The notes beneath the pieces were generated by a model. It saw only the letters and a program-made list of their open reading frames with translations, was not told the DNA's origin and made no database searches. Both the position numbers and the translations under genes were made by a program. From positions 19,748,001 through 19,812,000 of the forward strand of contig OX940860.1 of assembly GCA_954871525.1 (NCBI GenBank): a DNA stretch of 64,000 nt, given 5' to 3'. The DNA is from Parietaria judaica (Eukaryota > Streptophyta > Magnoliopsida > Rosales > Urticaceae). Of this stretch, positions 1-10,488 are shown piece after piece. How positions within the stretch are numbered: position 1 is the first letter of the stretch; each line of letters starts with the position of its first letter.

Positions 1-1772
1 TGTTTGCTCCGTCCATGGAACACTGGATTCTTCATCAATGCAATTGCAGACTTGTTGTCCACGTAGAGAGTAGCTGGTCTCTGCTCGGATCCGGTCACTT
101 CACTAAGTAGCCCCTTCAACCACATAGCTTGACATGCTGCTGCGGTTGCCGCCATGAACTCCGCTTCACACGAGGATAAAGCTACTGTCTGCTGCTTCTG
201 GGACTGCCAGGTGATCAGGTTTCCGTTGAGGTAGAACGCCATCCCTCCGGTACTCTTCCTGTCATCGATATCACCGGCCAGATCACTGTCCGTAAAGCCG
301 ACTAGTACTTCTGCTCCACTTCCTCGGTTGTACTGGATCCCGTAGTCCGTTGTGCCCTTCACGTAACGCAAGATGTGCTTCACCGCCTGCTGGTGTGCAC
401 TCGTGGGCTTCTCCATGTATCGAATGACTATCCCGACTGCGTGTGAAATGTCTGGTCGGGTGTGGGTGAGATACCTCAGGCACCCGATCACGCGTCTGTA
501 CTCCGTGGGATCCACTCTTCTCCCTTCAGCATCCTTCCCGAGCTGCAGCTTCGCCTCCATTGGGTATCTGCTCGGGTTGCAATCTGTCATCTCGAACTGT
601 TTAAGGATCTTCTTCGCGTAGGCCGACTGCTTCAGCGTAATGCAGTCCTTCTTCTGTTCCACCTCGAGACCGAGGTAGTACGAAAGTAATCCGAGGTCAC
701 TCATCTCGAATTCGGCCATCATCTGCTGCTTGAATCCATCTACGTCTCCTGCGCTGGATCCTGTGACGATCAGGTCGTCCACATACACTCCCACGATCAG
801 AGTTTCCTGCCCGGTACTCCTGGTGTAAACTGCCTGCTCGCTCAAGCACTTTGTGAATCCAAGATTCTTCAAGCTCTTGTCAAGGCGGATGTTCCACGCT
901 CTTGGTGCTTGTCTCAACCCGTACAGGGCCTTGGATAACTTGTACACCTTCTGCTCCTTGCCCGTGACGTCGAACCCCTCTGGTTGCTTGACGTACACTT
1001 CTTTTTCGAGGTCACCGTTTAGGAATGCCGATTTGACATCCAGATGGTGAATTTCCCAACCTCGATGCGCTGCTAGGGCTAGGATGAGTCTGATCGTGTC
1101 CAGTCTAGCTACTGGAGCAAAGACTTCCTCAAAGTCTATGCCTTTTCTCTGCACGTAGCCTTTAGCTACCAGCCTTGCCTTGTGCTTAAGAACATTCCCC
1201 TCAGTGTCCTTCTTCAGCTTAAACACCCACTTCAGGCCGATGGGATTATGACCTTTGGGCAGGTCGGTAAGCTCCCATGTCCTGTTCTTCTCAATGGACT
1301 CCATCTCCTTCTTCATTGCTTCCTGCCACTCCTGCTCGGCTGCTGCCTCCTGGTAATTGGCTGGTTCTTCTGCACACAACAAAGAAAGTTCCTCCAGGCT
1401 CATCTCCACTTCTTGAGTCTGATCGTAAACGTCTGCTAGAGGTCGGAATCCTCTTGGGCCGTCTTTTATGGAGGAATCTCCCGAGCTGGACGGGCTGGTC
1501 CTGCTTGGACTTGGTGTCCTGGGTGTATCCGGGGTGCTCTCTCCCGGGCTAGGTTCCCTCGTTTCTGGCAAGACTGTTCCCGAGCTGGGTGTTCCGGGCT
1601 GCTCTTGCTCGGCAACATCCTGGTCGTCTTCGACAGTGAACTCCACTGAGTTCTGCTCGGGTTCTCCATTCTCGTCGCGCCAATCCCACTTCATCTCTTC
1701 TTCGAACACAGCATCTCTGCTCACTTGGAGTCTGCCGCGTCGTGGATCGTAGAGTCTGTGTGCCTTGCTTCC
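1..1772 (-). pseudogene. Copia pol, reverse transcriptase and RNase H part (3' end outside window)
   Basis: The minus-strand frame is open from just after the TAA at 1773-1775 to the window edge. It first passes through an acidic, Ser/Pro-rich linker, then the copia RT: a KARLVAKGY block, [31 protein letters not shown], and the catalytic YVDD (codons at 774-785). RNase H follows, with DRKSTGG and SSCEAEF near 160-270. In the intact state this would be the C-terminal half of one gag-pol polyprotein that copies element RNA to DNA in cytoplasmic particles. It has no start of its own, so with the upstream stop it is a dead fragment unless the stop is suppressed. The RT and RNase H motifs themselves look undamaged. 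Confidence 0.9.
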
Positions 1773-3254
1773 TTATTCAACGCCAAGGTACACCATCTTC
1801 TGACTCCGGTCATCCAACTTCTTGAGATGTGGCCCCGCAATCTTCACGTGTGCGGTGCATCCGAACACTTTCAAATGTTCTAAGTGGGGTTTTTTCCCTT
1901 TCCACGCCTGGTAGGGGGTACGCTCTCCTAGCGCTTTGGTCGGCAAACGATTGAGCAGGTAGACCGCATGTCTTACTGCTTCTGCCCAAAAATGGGCTGG
2001 AACTTGCATGCTCTTGAGCAAGCTCCTCGCTGTGTTCATCACAGTTCGGTTTCGTCTTTCCACTACGCCATTCTGCTGGGGCGTGTGGGGTGCGGACAGG
2101 TGACGTTGAACTCCTTCCTGGTCGCAGAACTCTCCGAACTGCTGGGAAGTGAATTCTCCTCCTCGGTCTGTACGCAAGACCTTTAACCTGTGCACCGAGC
2201 CATTCTCCACGATCTTCTTGAACTTCTTGAAGACCTCAAAGGCTCCGCTCTTTTCCTTAAGCATATAAACCCACATACAGCGACTGTAATCATCAACAAG
2301 TAAAAGAAAGTACTTGTTACCTGCCAATGTTGCTGGGGTGACTGGACCACATAGGTCTGCATGCACCAACTGTAAGGGTCTCTCTGCTCGGAATTTGGCC
2401 TTGATCGGAAACGGTATCCTCGCCTGCTTCGCGATCATGCAGCACTCACATAGCTGGTCGGGGTGTTCTATCTTGGGAACCCCGAAGGCCATCTTCTTCT
2501 CGCCCATCGTCTTGAGCGCATGAAAATTCACGTGTCCGAGCCGTGCGTGCCATAGCCAAGCCGGGTCTGCCATCGATGCCATAAGACAGACGGGCTGGCA
2601 TGTCTTCAGGAGAATCTTGTAGAGCCTGTTGGGTGTCCGTTCCACCTTCATCAACAGCTCTCCTTCCTTGGTCCACATCTTCAGGTAGGACCCTTGCAGC
2701 AACACCGTGTTCCCGATCTCAGTCATCTGTCCTAGACTGATGATGTTGCTCTTCAACTTCGGGATGAGATACACCTGGGTCATCAGACGCTGGTCCCCAT
2801 TCTTGCACTCGAACATGATCGACCATCTGCCTCTGATTTCTACGACTGATCCGTCGCCGAATTTCACGCTACCCGTGATCTTCTCATCGAGCTCTTCAAA
2901 CTTAGCTCGGTCCCCAGTCATGTGGTTGCTAGCTCCGTTGTCTAAGTACCATATGTCGGTACTGACCTTATTCTCTCCGTCTACGAGGAGGTTTGCAATA
3001 ACCTTATCCTCGATGAGGAAAACCTTCTCGCTGGTCTCCTCCGGACAGGTCTGCTCGGCCTCTGGGCTGATCGGCACACTGATCACTTCTGCCCGGGCCT
3101 TGGCATCACACTCGCCATTCTGTTCGTCCAGGTGCGTTTCCTGCTCGGCAAACAACAATGTCGCCTGGTTCCTGCTCCGGCACTCAGATGCAAAGTGCCC
3201 AAGCTTCTGACAATTGTAGCACTTCACTGTGCTCTTGTCTCTCCTGGTCGTGCC
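1773..3254 (-). pseudogene. Copia pol, zinc knuckle-protease-integrase part
   Basis: After the TAA at 3255-3257 the same frame continues with a CCHC zinc knuckle (CYNCQKLGHFASEC), a protease with active site DNGASNHM (DNG in place of DSG/DTG), a GAG-pre-integrase HHCC finger (HARLGHVNF then CECC), and the integrase core. The integrase shows the catalytic D of LVHADLCGP, the D of RTDRGGEF and the E of NGVVERRNRT. The part ends at a TAA (1773-1775) where related elements read through to the RT linker. Both stops are TAA and the flanking frame is clean, so this reads as a recently inactivated polyprotein and not as an array of separate genes. Confidence 0.92.
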
Positions 3255-4073
3255 TTACTGACAGGTAGATCCACCGCCGCGACCACGCATGTCCCGACCT
3301 CGACCCCGTCCACGACCCTGTCCGCGTCCTCGGACTTCTCCACCAAAGCTGTTCCGACCTGAGGGTCTTGTAGAAAACTCGACTCCCCCGGTTTTCCGCT
3401 GTCTGGCCGTCCACTCTTCATGCGTGAGCAGGAGGTTCTTCTCCTCGTCTTTGTCACCGTAACCCCGAAGTCTCTCTTCGTGGGCCTTGAGACGACCAAC
3501 AACCTCCTCGACCGACATGGTCTTGAGATCGCCGAACTGCTCGATCGACGTCACGATCTGCATGTACCTGTGAGGCACTGCTCGGAGGAATTTCTTGACG
3601 ACGGTGGTCTCCTCCACCTTGTCTCCCAGCGAGCGTATGCCGGTCACAATGGACGTGAGCCGCATAGCGAAATCATCAATTGATTCGCTCTCCCTCATCC
3701 TCATGACCTCGAACTCACTCTTCAAGGTCTGGATCTTTGCCTCCTTGACGCGATCTGCGCCCATGTGCATGGTCTGAAGAGTTTTCCATGCTTCCTTCGC
3801 GGAATCTTTCTCGGCAAGCATGAGAAGAACATCTTCCGGAACTGCTTGGTAGATAGCGGCTAGAGCCATTCTTTCCTTGCGCCCTTCGACATCGCCGTTC
3901 TCTACGGCCTCCCATACTCCCTGCGCCTGCAGATTCACCCTCATCTTCAACGCCAACACGGCGTAATTGCTCTTCGTGAGCATGGGGTAATGGAGTGTAA
4001 CTGTGCCTTCTCTGGAGTCTGATTTCTGCGCAACCAAAGCTCCGTCGATTGGTGACTCTGATGATGAAGACAT
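3255..4073 (-). pseudogene. Copia gag (UBN2/DUF4219-type)
   Basis: Start chosen at the ATG 4073-4071 (MSSSSESPIDG); the open frame extends a little further into the primer-binding site but without an ATG. The roughly 270-residue product has the copia gag signature: an N-terminal NYAVLALKMRV block, the KEAWKTLQTMHMGADRVKEAK region, and a C-terminal RG-rich tail (RGRGQGRGRGRGRDMRGRGG). Gag forms the particle that packages element RNA. The frame stops at TAA 3255-3257 immediately before the zinc knuckle, which normally belongs to the same polypeptide. The stop is followed by GGC, not by a known readthrough context, so I read it as a mutation. Confidence 0.88.
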
Positions 4074-4086
4074 GTTCTTCGATTGA

Positions 4087-4099
4087 GGCTCTGATACCA
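4087..4099 (-). promoter_or_regulatory. Primer-binding site of the copia element
   Basis: On the minus strand this is TGGTATCAGAGCC, the usual copia site complementary to the 3' end of initiator methionine tRNA. It lies two bases inside the 5' LTR end (4102), as expected for minus-strand DNA priming. Confidence 0.9.
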
Positions 4100-4101
4100 C
4101 T

Positions 4102-4644
4102 TGTTGGATCCCAATTCACGGATCTGCAAAGAACACGAATAACACCAAAAGAAATCGAACCAAAATAAAGGACACAAACTTTTGGGAGAAGAAATTCTCT
4201 TGATTAATAATCGAAGGCAATACAAGAAGATAAACTCAAAATTCTAATGGACTCTGCACATTTACAAAGTGTACAATGCTAGGTTTATATAGCCTCTCAT
4301 AGGCGAAACCCTAGCTAACCAAATCGCACAAAATCAGGAAACTACCCTAAATAATCTCGCCGAATCTTTGACTTGATTTGCTTGCTCCTCAAGTTACGCG
4401 TCTTCCTTTCTGGGTAGAGTTTCCTTTTCCTGCCCGGACAGCTTCTCTGTCCCCGAGCTGACCTGCTCATATGCTCCGGGCTGAGCTTGCCTTCTATCCG
4501 GACACTCTGCTCGTGTTCACCCGAGCTGGGCTGAACGGCTGTCCGTCTTCTGTTCTGGTCGGTACCCGGGCTGACTCCTCGCAAGTGTTTCTGCCCGTCC
4601 TGGGTTCTGGTCGTCATCCGGACTAAGTCAAGTTTAAGCTCACA
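4102..4644 (-). repeat. 5' LTR of the minus-strand copia element
   Basis: The repeat begins TGTTGG and ends CTCACA on the plus strand, so it has TG...CA ends in both readings. It is 543 bp and closely matches 50715-51260, and more loosely 5237-5769. A TATA-like element reads TATATAAA on the minus strand (4284-4291), fitting the element promoter. The outward half is unusually GC-rich (GCCCGG and CCGGGC strings). Confidence 0.92.
4284..4291 (-). promoter_or_regulatory. LTR TATA box
   Basis: Minus-strand TATATAAA inside the LTR, upstream of gag. The same block is kept in the solo LTRs near 5431-5438. Confidence 0.55.
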
Positions 4645-5231
4645 ACCCTAGCCTGTCTACCTTAAATATAGACGGTAAAAAGTAAAAACATGCATGGCTT
4701 TTTACTATTTTTATTTTTTGTCATATGAATAGAGATATCATAAGACCATATCACCCAATAATGTTGATAAATATAATATAAAAAGCAGAGGGTTTTATTA
4801 AAATGTGTGCCTATCATACAAGGACACGTATTATATATATTTGTATATGTAAGATAAAGCTGTATTATTATTATTATTGTTATAATTATTATATCATAAA
4901 GGGACTATAATTTTTTTTTTTTTAAAGAAAGACAGGACGAGGATTTTTGCGTTGGTATGTGAAGTTTGTCATCTTATTAGACCTTTAAAATTTAAATAGG
5001 TATTTCTAGGAATATTCGTCCTCAAGAGACAAGACTAAACATATAGAGTTACGTGATAATATAGTGTAGTTGCATTTACTTACTTCAGAAATCAGAACAA
5101 AACAAGACAAAACGCATATAAAAATTTCGTAGTCTATAGTTGCTCGATAAGCTTCGAGTGTATAGATGTGTGAATTACGATGTATCATGTATGTAGAGTA
5201 TATATAGTGTTTTTTTTTAATATTTTTACTT
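4645..5231. other. AT-rich spacer
   Basis: No gene, RNA or clear transposon end is visible here. It contains short poly-T and ATT tracts only. Confidence 0.6.
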
Positions 5232-5774
5232 ATTTATGTTCGATCCCAAATCACGGATCTGCGAAGAAACATAAATAACACCAAAAAAATCGAACAGGAA
5301 AATAAAGAACATGAAATTTTGAGAAAAAATTCTCTATTGATAATCGAAGTCAAATACAAGAAGATAAACTCAAACTCTAATGGACTCTCTACTCTCATAA
5401 TCGACACTTTACAATGTGTACATGCTAGGTTTATATAGCCTCTCATAGGCGAAAACCCTAGCTAACAAAATCGCACAAAATCGGGAAACTACCCTAAATG
5501 ATCTCGTCAAATCTTTGACTCGATCTTTGCTTGTTTCTCAAGCTACGCGCTTTCCTTGCTGGGTAGTTGCTGACTTTCTCTTTCCTGCCCGGACAGCTTC
5601 TCTGTCCCCGAGCTGGCCTGCTAGTATGCCCCTGGCTGGGCTTGCCTTCTATCCGGACATTCTGCTCGTGTTCACCCGAGCTGGGCTGAACTTTTGTCCG
5701 TTCTTGGTTCTGGTCATTACCCGGGCTGACTTTCTCTGTGTGACGGACTAAGTCAAGCTTAAGCTTACAATTTA
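5232..5774 (-). mobile_element. Solo copia LTR with 5-bp target duplication ATTTA
   Basis: A single LTR (5237-5769, TGTTCG...CTTACA) of the family at 4102-4644 is flanked by ATTTA at 5232-5236 and 5770-5774. No internal sequence is present, so it arose by recombination between the two LTRs of a former full element. It differs from the 4102 copy by many substitutions and small indels, so it is an older insertion. Confidence 0.93.
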
Positions 5775-7004
5775 TGTCTTGAGTTGGTGCAGTAAATATG
5801 TTCTTATTAAAAAGATATTGGAATCCAAATTAATTTCGACTTTTCTACTAATTTCAATTATTGATTTTTATGTAGAATGTCAAATTTAAATCTGATAATT
5901 ATTATTAGTTTGAGTCACATGTATGTCTCGAATCAGTTCTCGTATTTCTTCGATCGATGTTTATTTTTTATAATAGAACACCTGAATTCAACCCATTTCG
6001 TTTTAATATTTATTAAAAAAAATTCTATCAATTTATAATTTCTTTTAAACATAGGCTGTCAAATTTATAGCTGACCGTAATGATTAATTTACTTTTTATT
6101 AGAACATTATTTAAAAAAAAAAACAACCCATTAATCTATAATCGATTTCAAAAGAACCAAAACCAGAAAGTTTCAATTTTTTCTCGAAATTTGAAAAAGA
6201 AAAACTAGAATACCGAATTCTATTTAATATAGTAGTATTCTTTGAGAACCCTGATTTTATTATTTGTTTTAGGGTTTTTAGGCATCTATCTACACCAAAT
6301 CTCACAACCCTCCTAGGCGCTACATACCAATCAAATAATGCTTCCAAATTAGCAACATAATTACCTAATTTATTAAAATTATATCCTTGTGTATGCGAAA
6401 AAGCTATTGATTGAGTAGAGTTGTGATACTATATCCCTATTTGTTGTTATTGTTAGGTCAAGGTGTATGGCATTATTATATCATGACCTAACAAGATGAT
6501 TTTTTTCCCCAATTTATTATATATTTTATTTATCATTTTATAATATAGTTTCATTGAGTAGAATATTCTAGAATTTGAACGTTTTATTGGTTCTAGTTGA
6601 ATGGGAATTTTACATGTCTGGATTAAAGGTTAAAATATTTTGTATAAGATCAATTTTTTTTTATATATATATTTTTACAAAATATAAATATAATTAATGT
6701 GATATATAAAAAAAAAAATCTTGGAAGGTTTGTAAAATAGTAATAGCGTCTTATTTCATTGAAAGAATCACAGGCATTAAGGCCATTTCATACCTATATA
6801 TTATATATATAAACAAAACTCTTTCAGATATTTTTACAATCATTTCGTGATTATTTATTGATAAAGTGGTTATGCGAAGCTATGTGGTTGTAACTTGTAC
6901 GCAAACAAGAAATAAACTATACACACAGGATATTTTTTCTAACTTCAAATTCAGACCCCACCCCCCACCATGCTTAGACCTATACAGTATACATGCATAT
7001 ACAA

Positions 7005-7231
7005 TAAAAAATTCACAAAGAAAATTTTAAAAACTCCATTAATTATAAGAGTTTGTTTCTAGTTTAGAAAATTCACTTTAAGGTTTACAAATCTAATCCT
7101 ATGGATGAAAGCCATAATCCTAAAATAAAAATAAAAAATTCACAAAGAAAATTTTAAAAACTCTATTAATTATAAGAGTTTGTTTCGAGTTTATAAAAAA
7201 TTCACTCCTTGGTTTACAAATCTAATCCTAT
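7005..7231. repeat. Two-copy direct repeat, period 127 bp
   Basis: A block starting ATTCACAAAGAAAATTTTAA at 7011 recurs at 7138, with about 95 bp of close similarity (through TTTACAAATCTAATCCTATG) and a short unrelated spacer between copies. It looks like a local tandem duplication that has since diverged slightly. Confidence 0.85.
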
Positions 7232-8065
7232 GCAATTCAATCGAAGTTCTTCGATTACAACATTCTTCTTTTCTATTTCTTTTTTATGCTACCACACGAG
7301 CAATGACAGTTACAAGTCATATATATGCAAAAAAATAAAGTACACGAATAACATGTTAAATATCTATAAAATTATCGCTAATAAAATCTTTTAATTATTA
7401 AAATTTAAATGCTCTAAGTTTGATCTTCCTAGCGATTATGATGAACTAGACTTTACAATAACTCAATATAAGCATAATTAAATCATTATATTAAATTTGT
7501 ATATCATCCCATAATCCCAAATATTGGCTGAGTTAAGATTTTTTTTCTGAACAAAGTATGTCGTTCTTGAAAAAAATCTGTGAAGAGCTGAATTCGACAA
7601 CTTATTTATACCCTCTTCCATACTCATGTTTCCTAAGGAATAATTCAACAATTATATCGCTTAGATTGGGTAATGAACATACGTATCTTGTTACTCAGGG
7701 ATATTTTTGGTGTAAGTGCCTAATTTTCTACCAAGTGTCTCGACATATTCTCAATTTTTTTTAATTAACGGCAATAGTACTTCAAAATCACAAAACAACA
7801 TTGAGGTCCAATCCCGTTCATGTCGAGTTAACTCGTGTTACGCTAGAGACACGCGAACATCTTAAGTGTAACAAACGTATTGTATAATTTATGTTTTCAG
7901 AATTTAGTTGTAACATAAAAATGTCCATTTATAATAAAATCATTACAACAAAATATCATGATGCAAATGTCTTAAATAATTATAAGCAATTAAGATGGTT
8001 GTATATATATGGAATATGAACCAGTAATTTTTCTTAATATAGATTTTATACATATAGAAGTGAGC

Positions 8066-8091
8066 AACCGGGCCACACGTCCGGCCCGGTT
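8066..8091. repeat. GC-rich perfect stem-loop in AT-rich DNA
   Basis: AACCGGGCC (8066-8074) and GGCCCGGTT (8083-8091) are perfect reverse complements around an 8-base loop. Function unknown; it may be the subterminal part of an eroded DNA transposon. Confidence 0.6.
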
Positions 8092-8133
8092 TTAGACGGA
8101 ACGGGCAGACTCAGTCCCACTCATAGTTCCTAA

Positions 8134-8874
8134 GGTAGCGTTTGGTTAACTGTTTTGGGAAACCAGTTTTGCAATTTGTTTTGGGAAATCAGTCTGAGAG
8201 TTCAGTCTTACAAATCAGTTTGGGAGTTTGGTTTTCGAAACAGTGTTTGGTTAACCTTTTTGTTAATATGTGGTCGAACTGAAATAAAAATAATTGAATC
8301 AAACACAATTTATGTTACTAAAAAGAAAATATGTTTGATTTGAAACTAATATGTATTAATATTATGCCTAAAAAATATTGACATTAATACATAAATATAT
8401 TCAAATTCAATTATTCTAATTATATATTTAAATAATGTAATATAAAGTAGTAAAAAAAGAATTGTTACATGAGTTTATATCATTATAAATTTATAATTAA
8501 GTTAGTATTTAATAACAAAAATAACTTAAGGTCATTCGTTAATATCATAGTAATATATCAATGATACAAGTAACTTGAATAATTTAATTAAATGAGTTAA
8601 TATTATAATAATATCTTATTATAAATAATATAATATATTATATAATGATAATATATTATTATAATTATATTTTGTACAATTGAGTTGAAAACCAAAACAC
8701 GGAAAACAACTTCAAGTCGTTTTCTGGTTTCCTTCATTAAAATTTCACTGGTCTGCGAGACCAGTCTGCGAAAACAGAGATAACTGGTAACCATATGTGA
8801 TCTGCGAAACCAGTATGACACTGTTTGAAACCAAAATAAGAAACTGGCATCTGGGACCGTAACCAAACGCCACC
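8134..8874. mobile_element. MITE-like DNA element with GGTRGCGTTTGGTTA ends
   Basis: The left end GGTAGCGTTTGGTTA matches the reverse complement of the right end (GGTGGCGTTTGGTTA). Inside the ends, CCAGT/ACTGG-rich subterminal stretches are also inverted relative to each other, and the centre is very AT-rich. Size is about 740 bp and no transposase is encoded. A clean target duplication was not found (CCTAA occurs on both sides but not flush with the ends), so the superfamily is left open. Confidence 0.6.
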
Positions 8875-10488
8875 TACCTAAATGTTCAAGTGTATTTGAT
8901 AATCACCATTTATATACTTGGATGAAATATGAATATAAATTGTTTTAAATCGTTTCCTCTAATTGTTTACAATTAATTCTTTTTACATCATATACAAAAT
9001 TCAATAATAATTACGAAAACAGAAAACTTTTTAGGAAAAGTTAAAGAAAAATTAGAAAGTTTCAACTTGCAAAGCTTCAATTCTAAGTACTTAAAATGTG
9101 AATGTAAATTATTCAATCCGTATGTGTTATTCTTGAAAAAAAAGTTAAGCATGTGACAAACGTTTTATTATATAATTATTGAAATATTTGTTGCTTAAAA
9201 TTTGGTCAAGCCTGATTTAGTTGTGCGTTTTTCAGCTGCAAAATTTATATAATACCCTTTTATGCGATTGCTTTTAACTTGGGGTCTTTGAAGGAAACTT
9301 CATATGATCATATCCTTAATGTAATCAATTTAAATAATTGTTTACATAAAATGTGGTGCGAAATAATAATAAAACAATTGCTTAAATATCTTTTCTTTTG
9401 TACGTATAGAGACAATATAAATAAGCTTCGACCTCTTTTGACTCTTCTTGTCCTTTGTTAATGGAAAATGTCAAAGATTTTATCAATCTTCTTTCTGTTA
9501 TGACGATATGTAATTTAATGATAATCTATAGCCCATTTTCCATGACTTACGTCTTGCTATTTAACTTTCCGTCGTTTTTCTGTATACTATATGTGTTTAA
9601 ATACGACAATTTCTTCGCATGTTTTCTCAAAATTAATTATTATATAAAAGATACTTTGATTAAAAAAAAAATCATTATATACGAGGTTATTTGCGGTCAT
9701 CACGTGTTATGCTACGCCATCACGTGGACAAAATTTAACAGGGTTTTATTCACATGGATAATTGAATCAAATTAAGAAAAAACAAAAAATCTACATCCCA
9801 ATAGCAAATAATTCCTTTTAAGAACATGTCCATGTCAACAAAATTGCAACAGAAATGTAATGTCTGAAATTAGAACTTAAGTATACGAGTCAACGTGGCT
9901 TACGTTTCCGGGTGAAAGTGTTTGCCTCGACTCGACACCAGTTCTGGCCCGGTTCACACGGACTTAAAATTTGAATTCTCATGTCTCACCAAGTCAAGGC
10001 TTTGTCTACAACACAAGTCAAAATGGCTGTCAGTTAAGATTCTTATAACAGCAACAACTAAAATCTGGGATATTCTAGATATGTCACCGTTCCGCTTACC
10101 AAAATCGTCATCGGAACTTCTTCTCTGTAGAGCATAACCATAGTATAAGATGAACCGGAGTATCAATCGGATTGATCAATAGCAAGTTATAATTTATAAA
10201 CGTGCAAAAAATTAATTGTAATTGGCAGTAGTGCCCCTGAACTTAACATGTGGGTGTAATTTACCTCTGAAAATTTTAGTTTTTGCAACAGTGCCCCGAT
10301 AATGTCAAAAGGTGACATACTGTCCTCGACGCGTAACAAAATGCAACACATGAATTGTGAAACTAGAGAATCTATTGATAGCAAAATTATAAAACAATCA
10401 GTAATGACAACTTCAGGTTCTTATAAATTAAAAAGAAAACTTAAAAGACATTAATATGAAGTATATATTTATACTTAAAAATAAAAAA
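8875..10488. other. Intergenic region downstream of the helicase pseudogene
   Basis: AT-rich, with no recognisable gene. Around 10217-10345 is a dispersed-repeat-like stretch (GGCAGTAGTGCCCCTGAAC) that resembles part of the PUB intron 3 near 35760-35830. The open frames at 9922-10166 show no domain and overlap on opposite strands. Confidence 0.5.

Larger units (their letters stand above)
1..4644 (-). mobile_element. Ty1/copia LTR retrotransposon, 3' part cut by window start
   Basis: Reading on the minus strand, the element has a 5' LTR (4644 to 4102), a primer-binding site, gag, a zinc knuckle, protease, integrase, reverse transcriptase and RNase H in the copia order (integrase before RT). 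The 3' LTR lies before position 1. All coding parts share one reading frame (frame of 4073), which is open over about 4 kb except for TAA codons at 3255-3257 and 1773-1775. The GC content is clearly higher than the surrounding DNA. Two solo LTRs of the same family occur at 5237-5769 and 50715-51260, so the family has been active and also removed by LTR recombination. Because the 3' LTR is outside the window, age cannot be judged from LTR divergence. Confidence 0.95.
5775..8133. other. AT-rich intergenic region with one local duplication
   Basis: No credible coding region. Besides poly-T and AT tracts it holds the direct repeat at 7005-7231 and a GC-rich stem-loop at 8066-8091, listed separately. 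The short open frames here have no recognisable domains. Confidence 0.55.

Noticed and set aside
3255..3257. TAA at the copia gag/zinc-knuckle border as a programmed readthrough site
   Set aside because: The context is TAA GGC, not CARYYA, and a second TAA at 1773 interrupts the same frame, so random inactivation is simpler.
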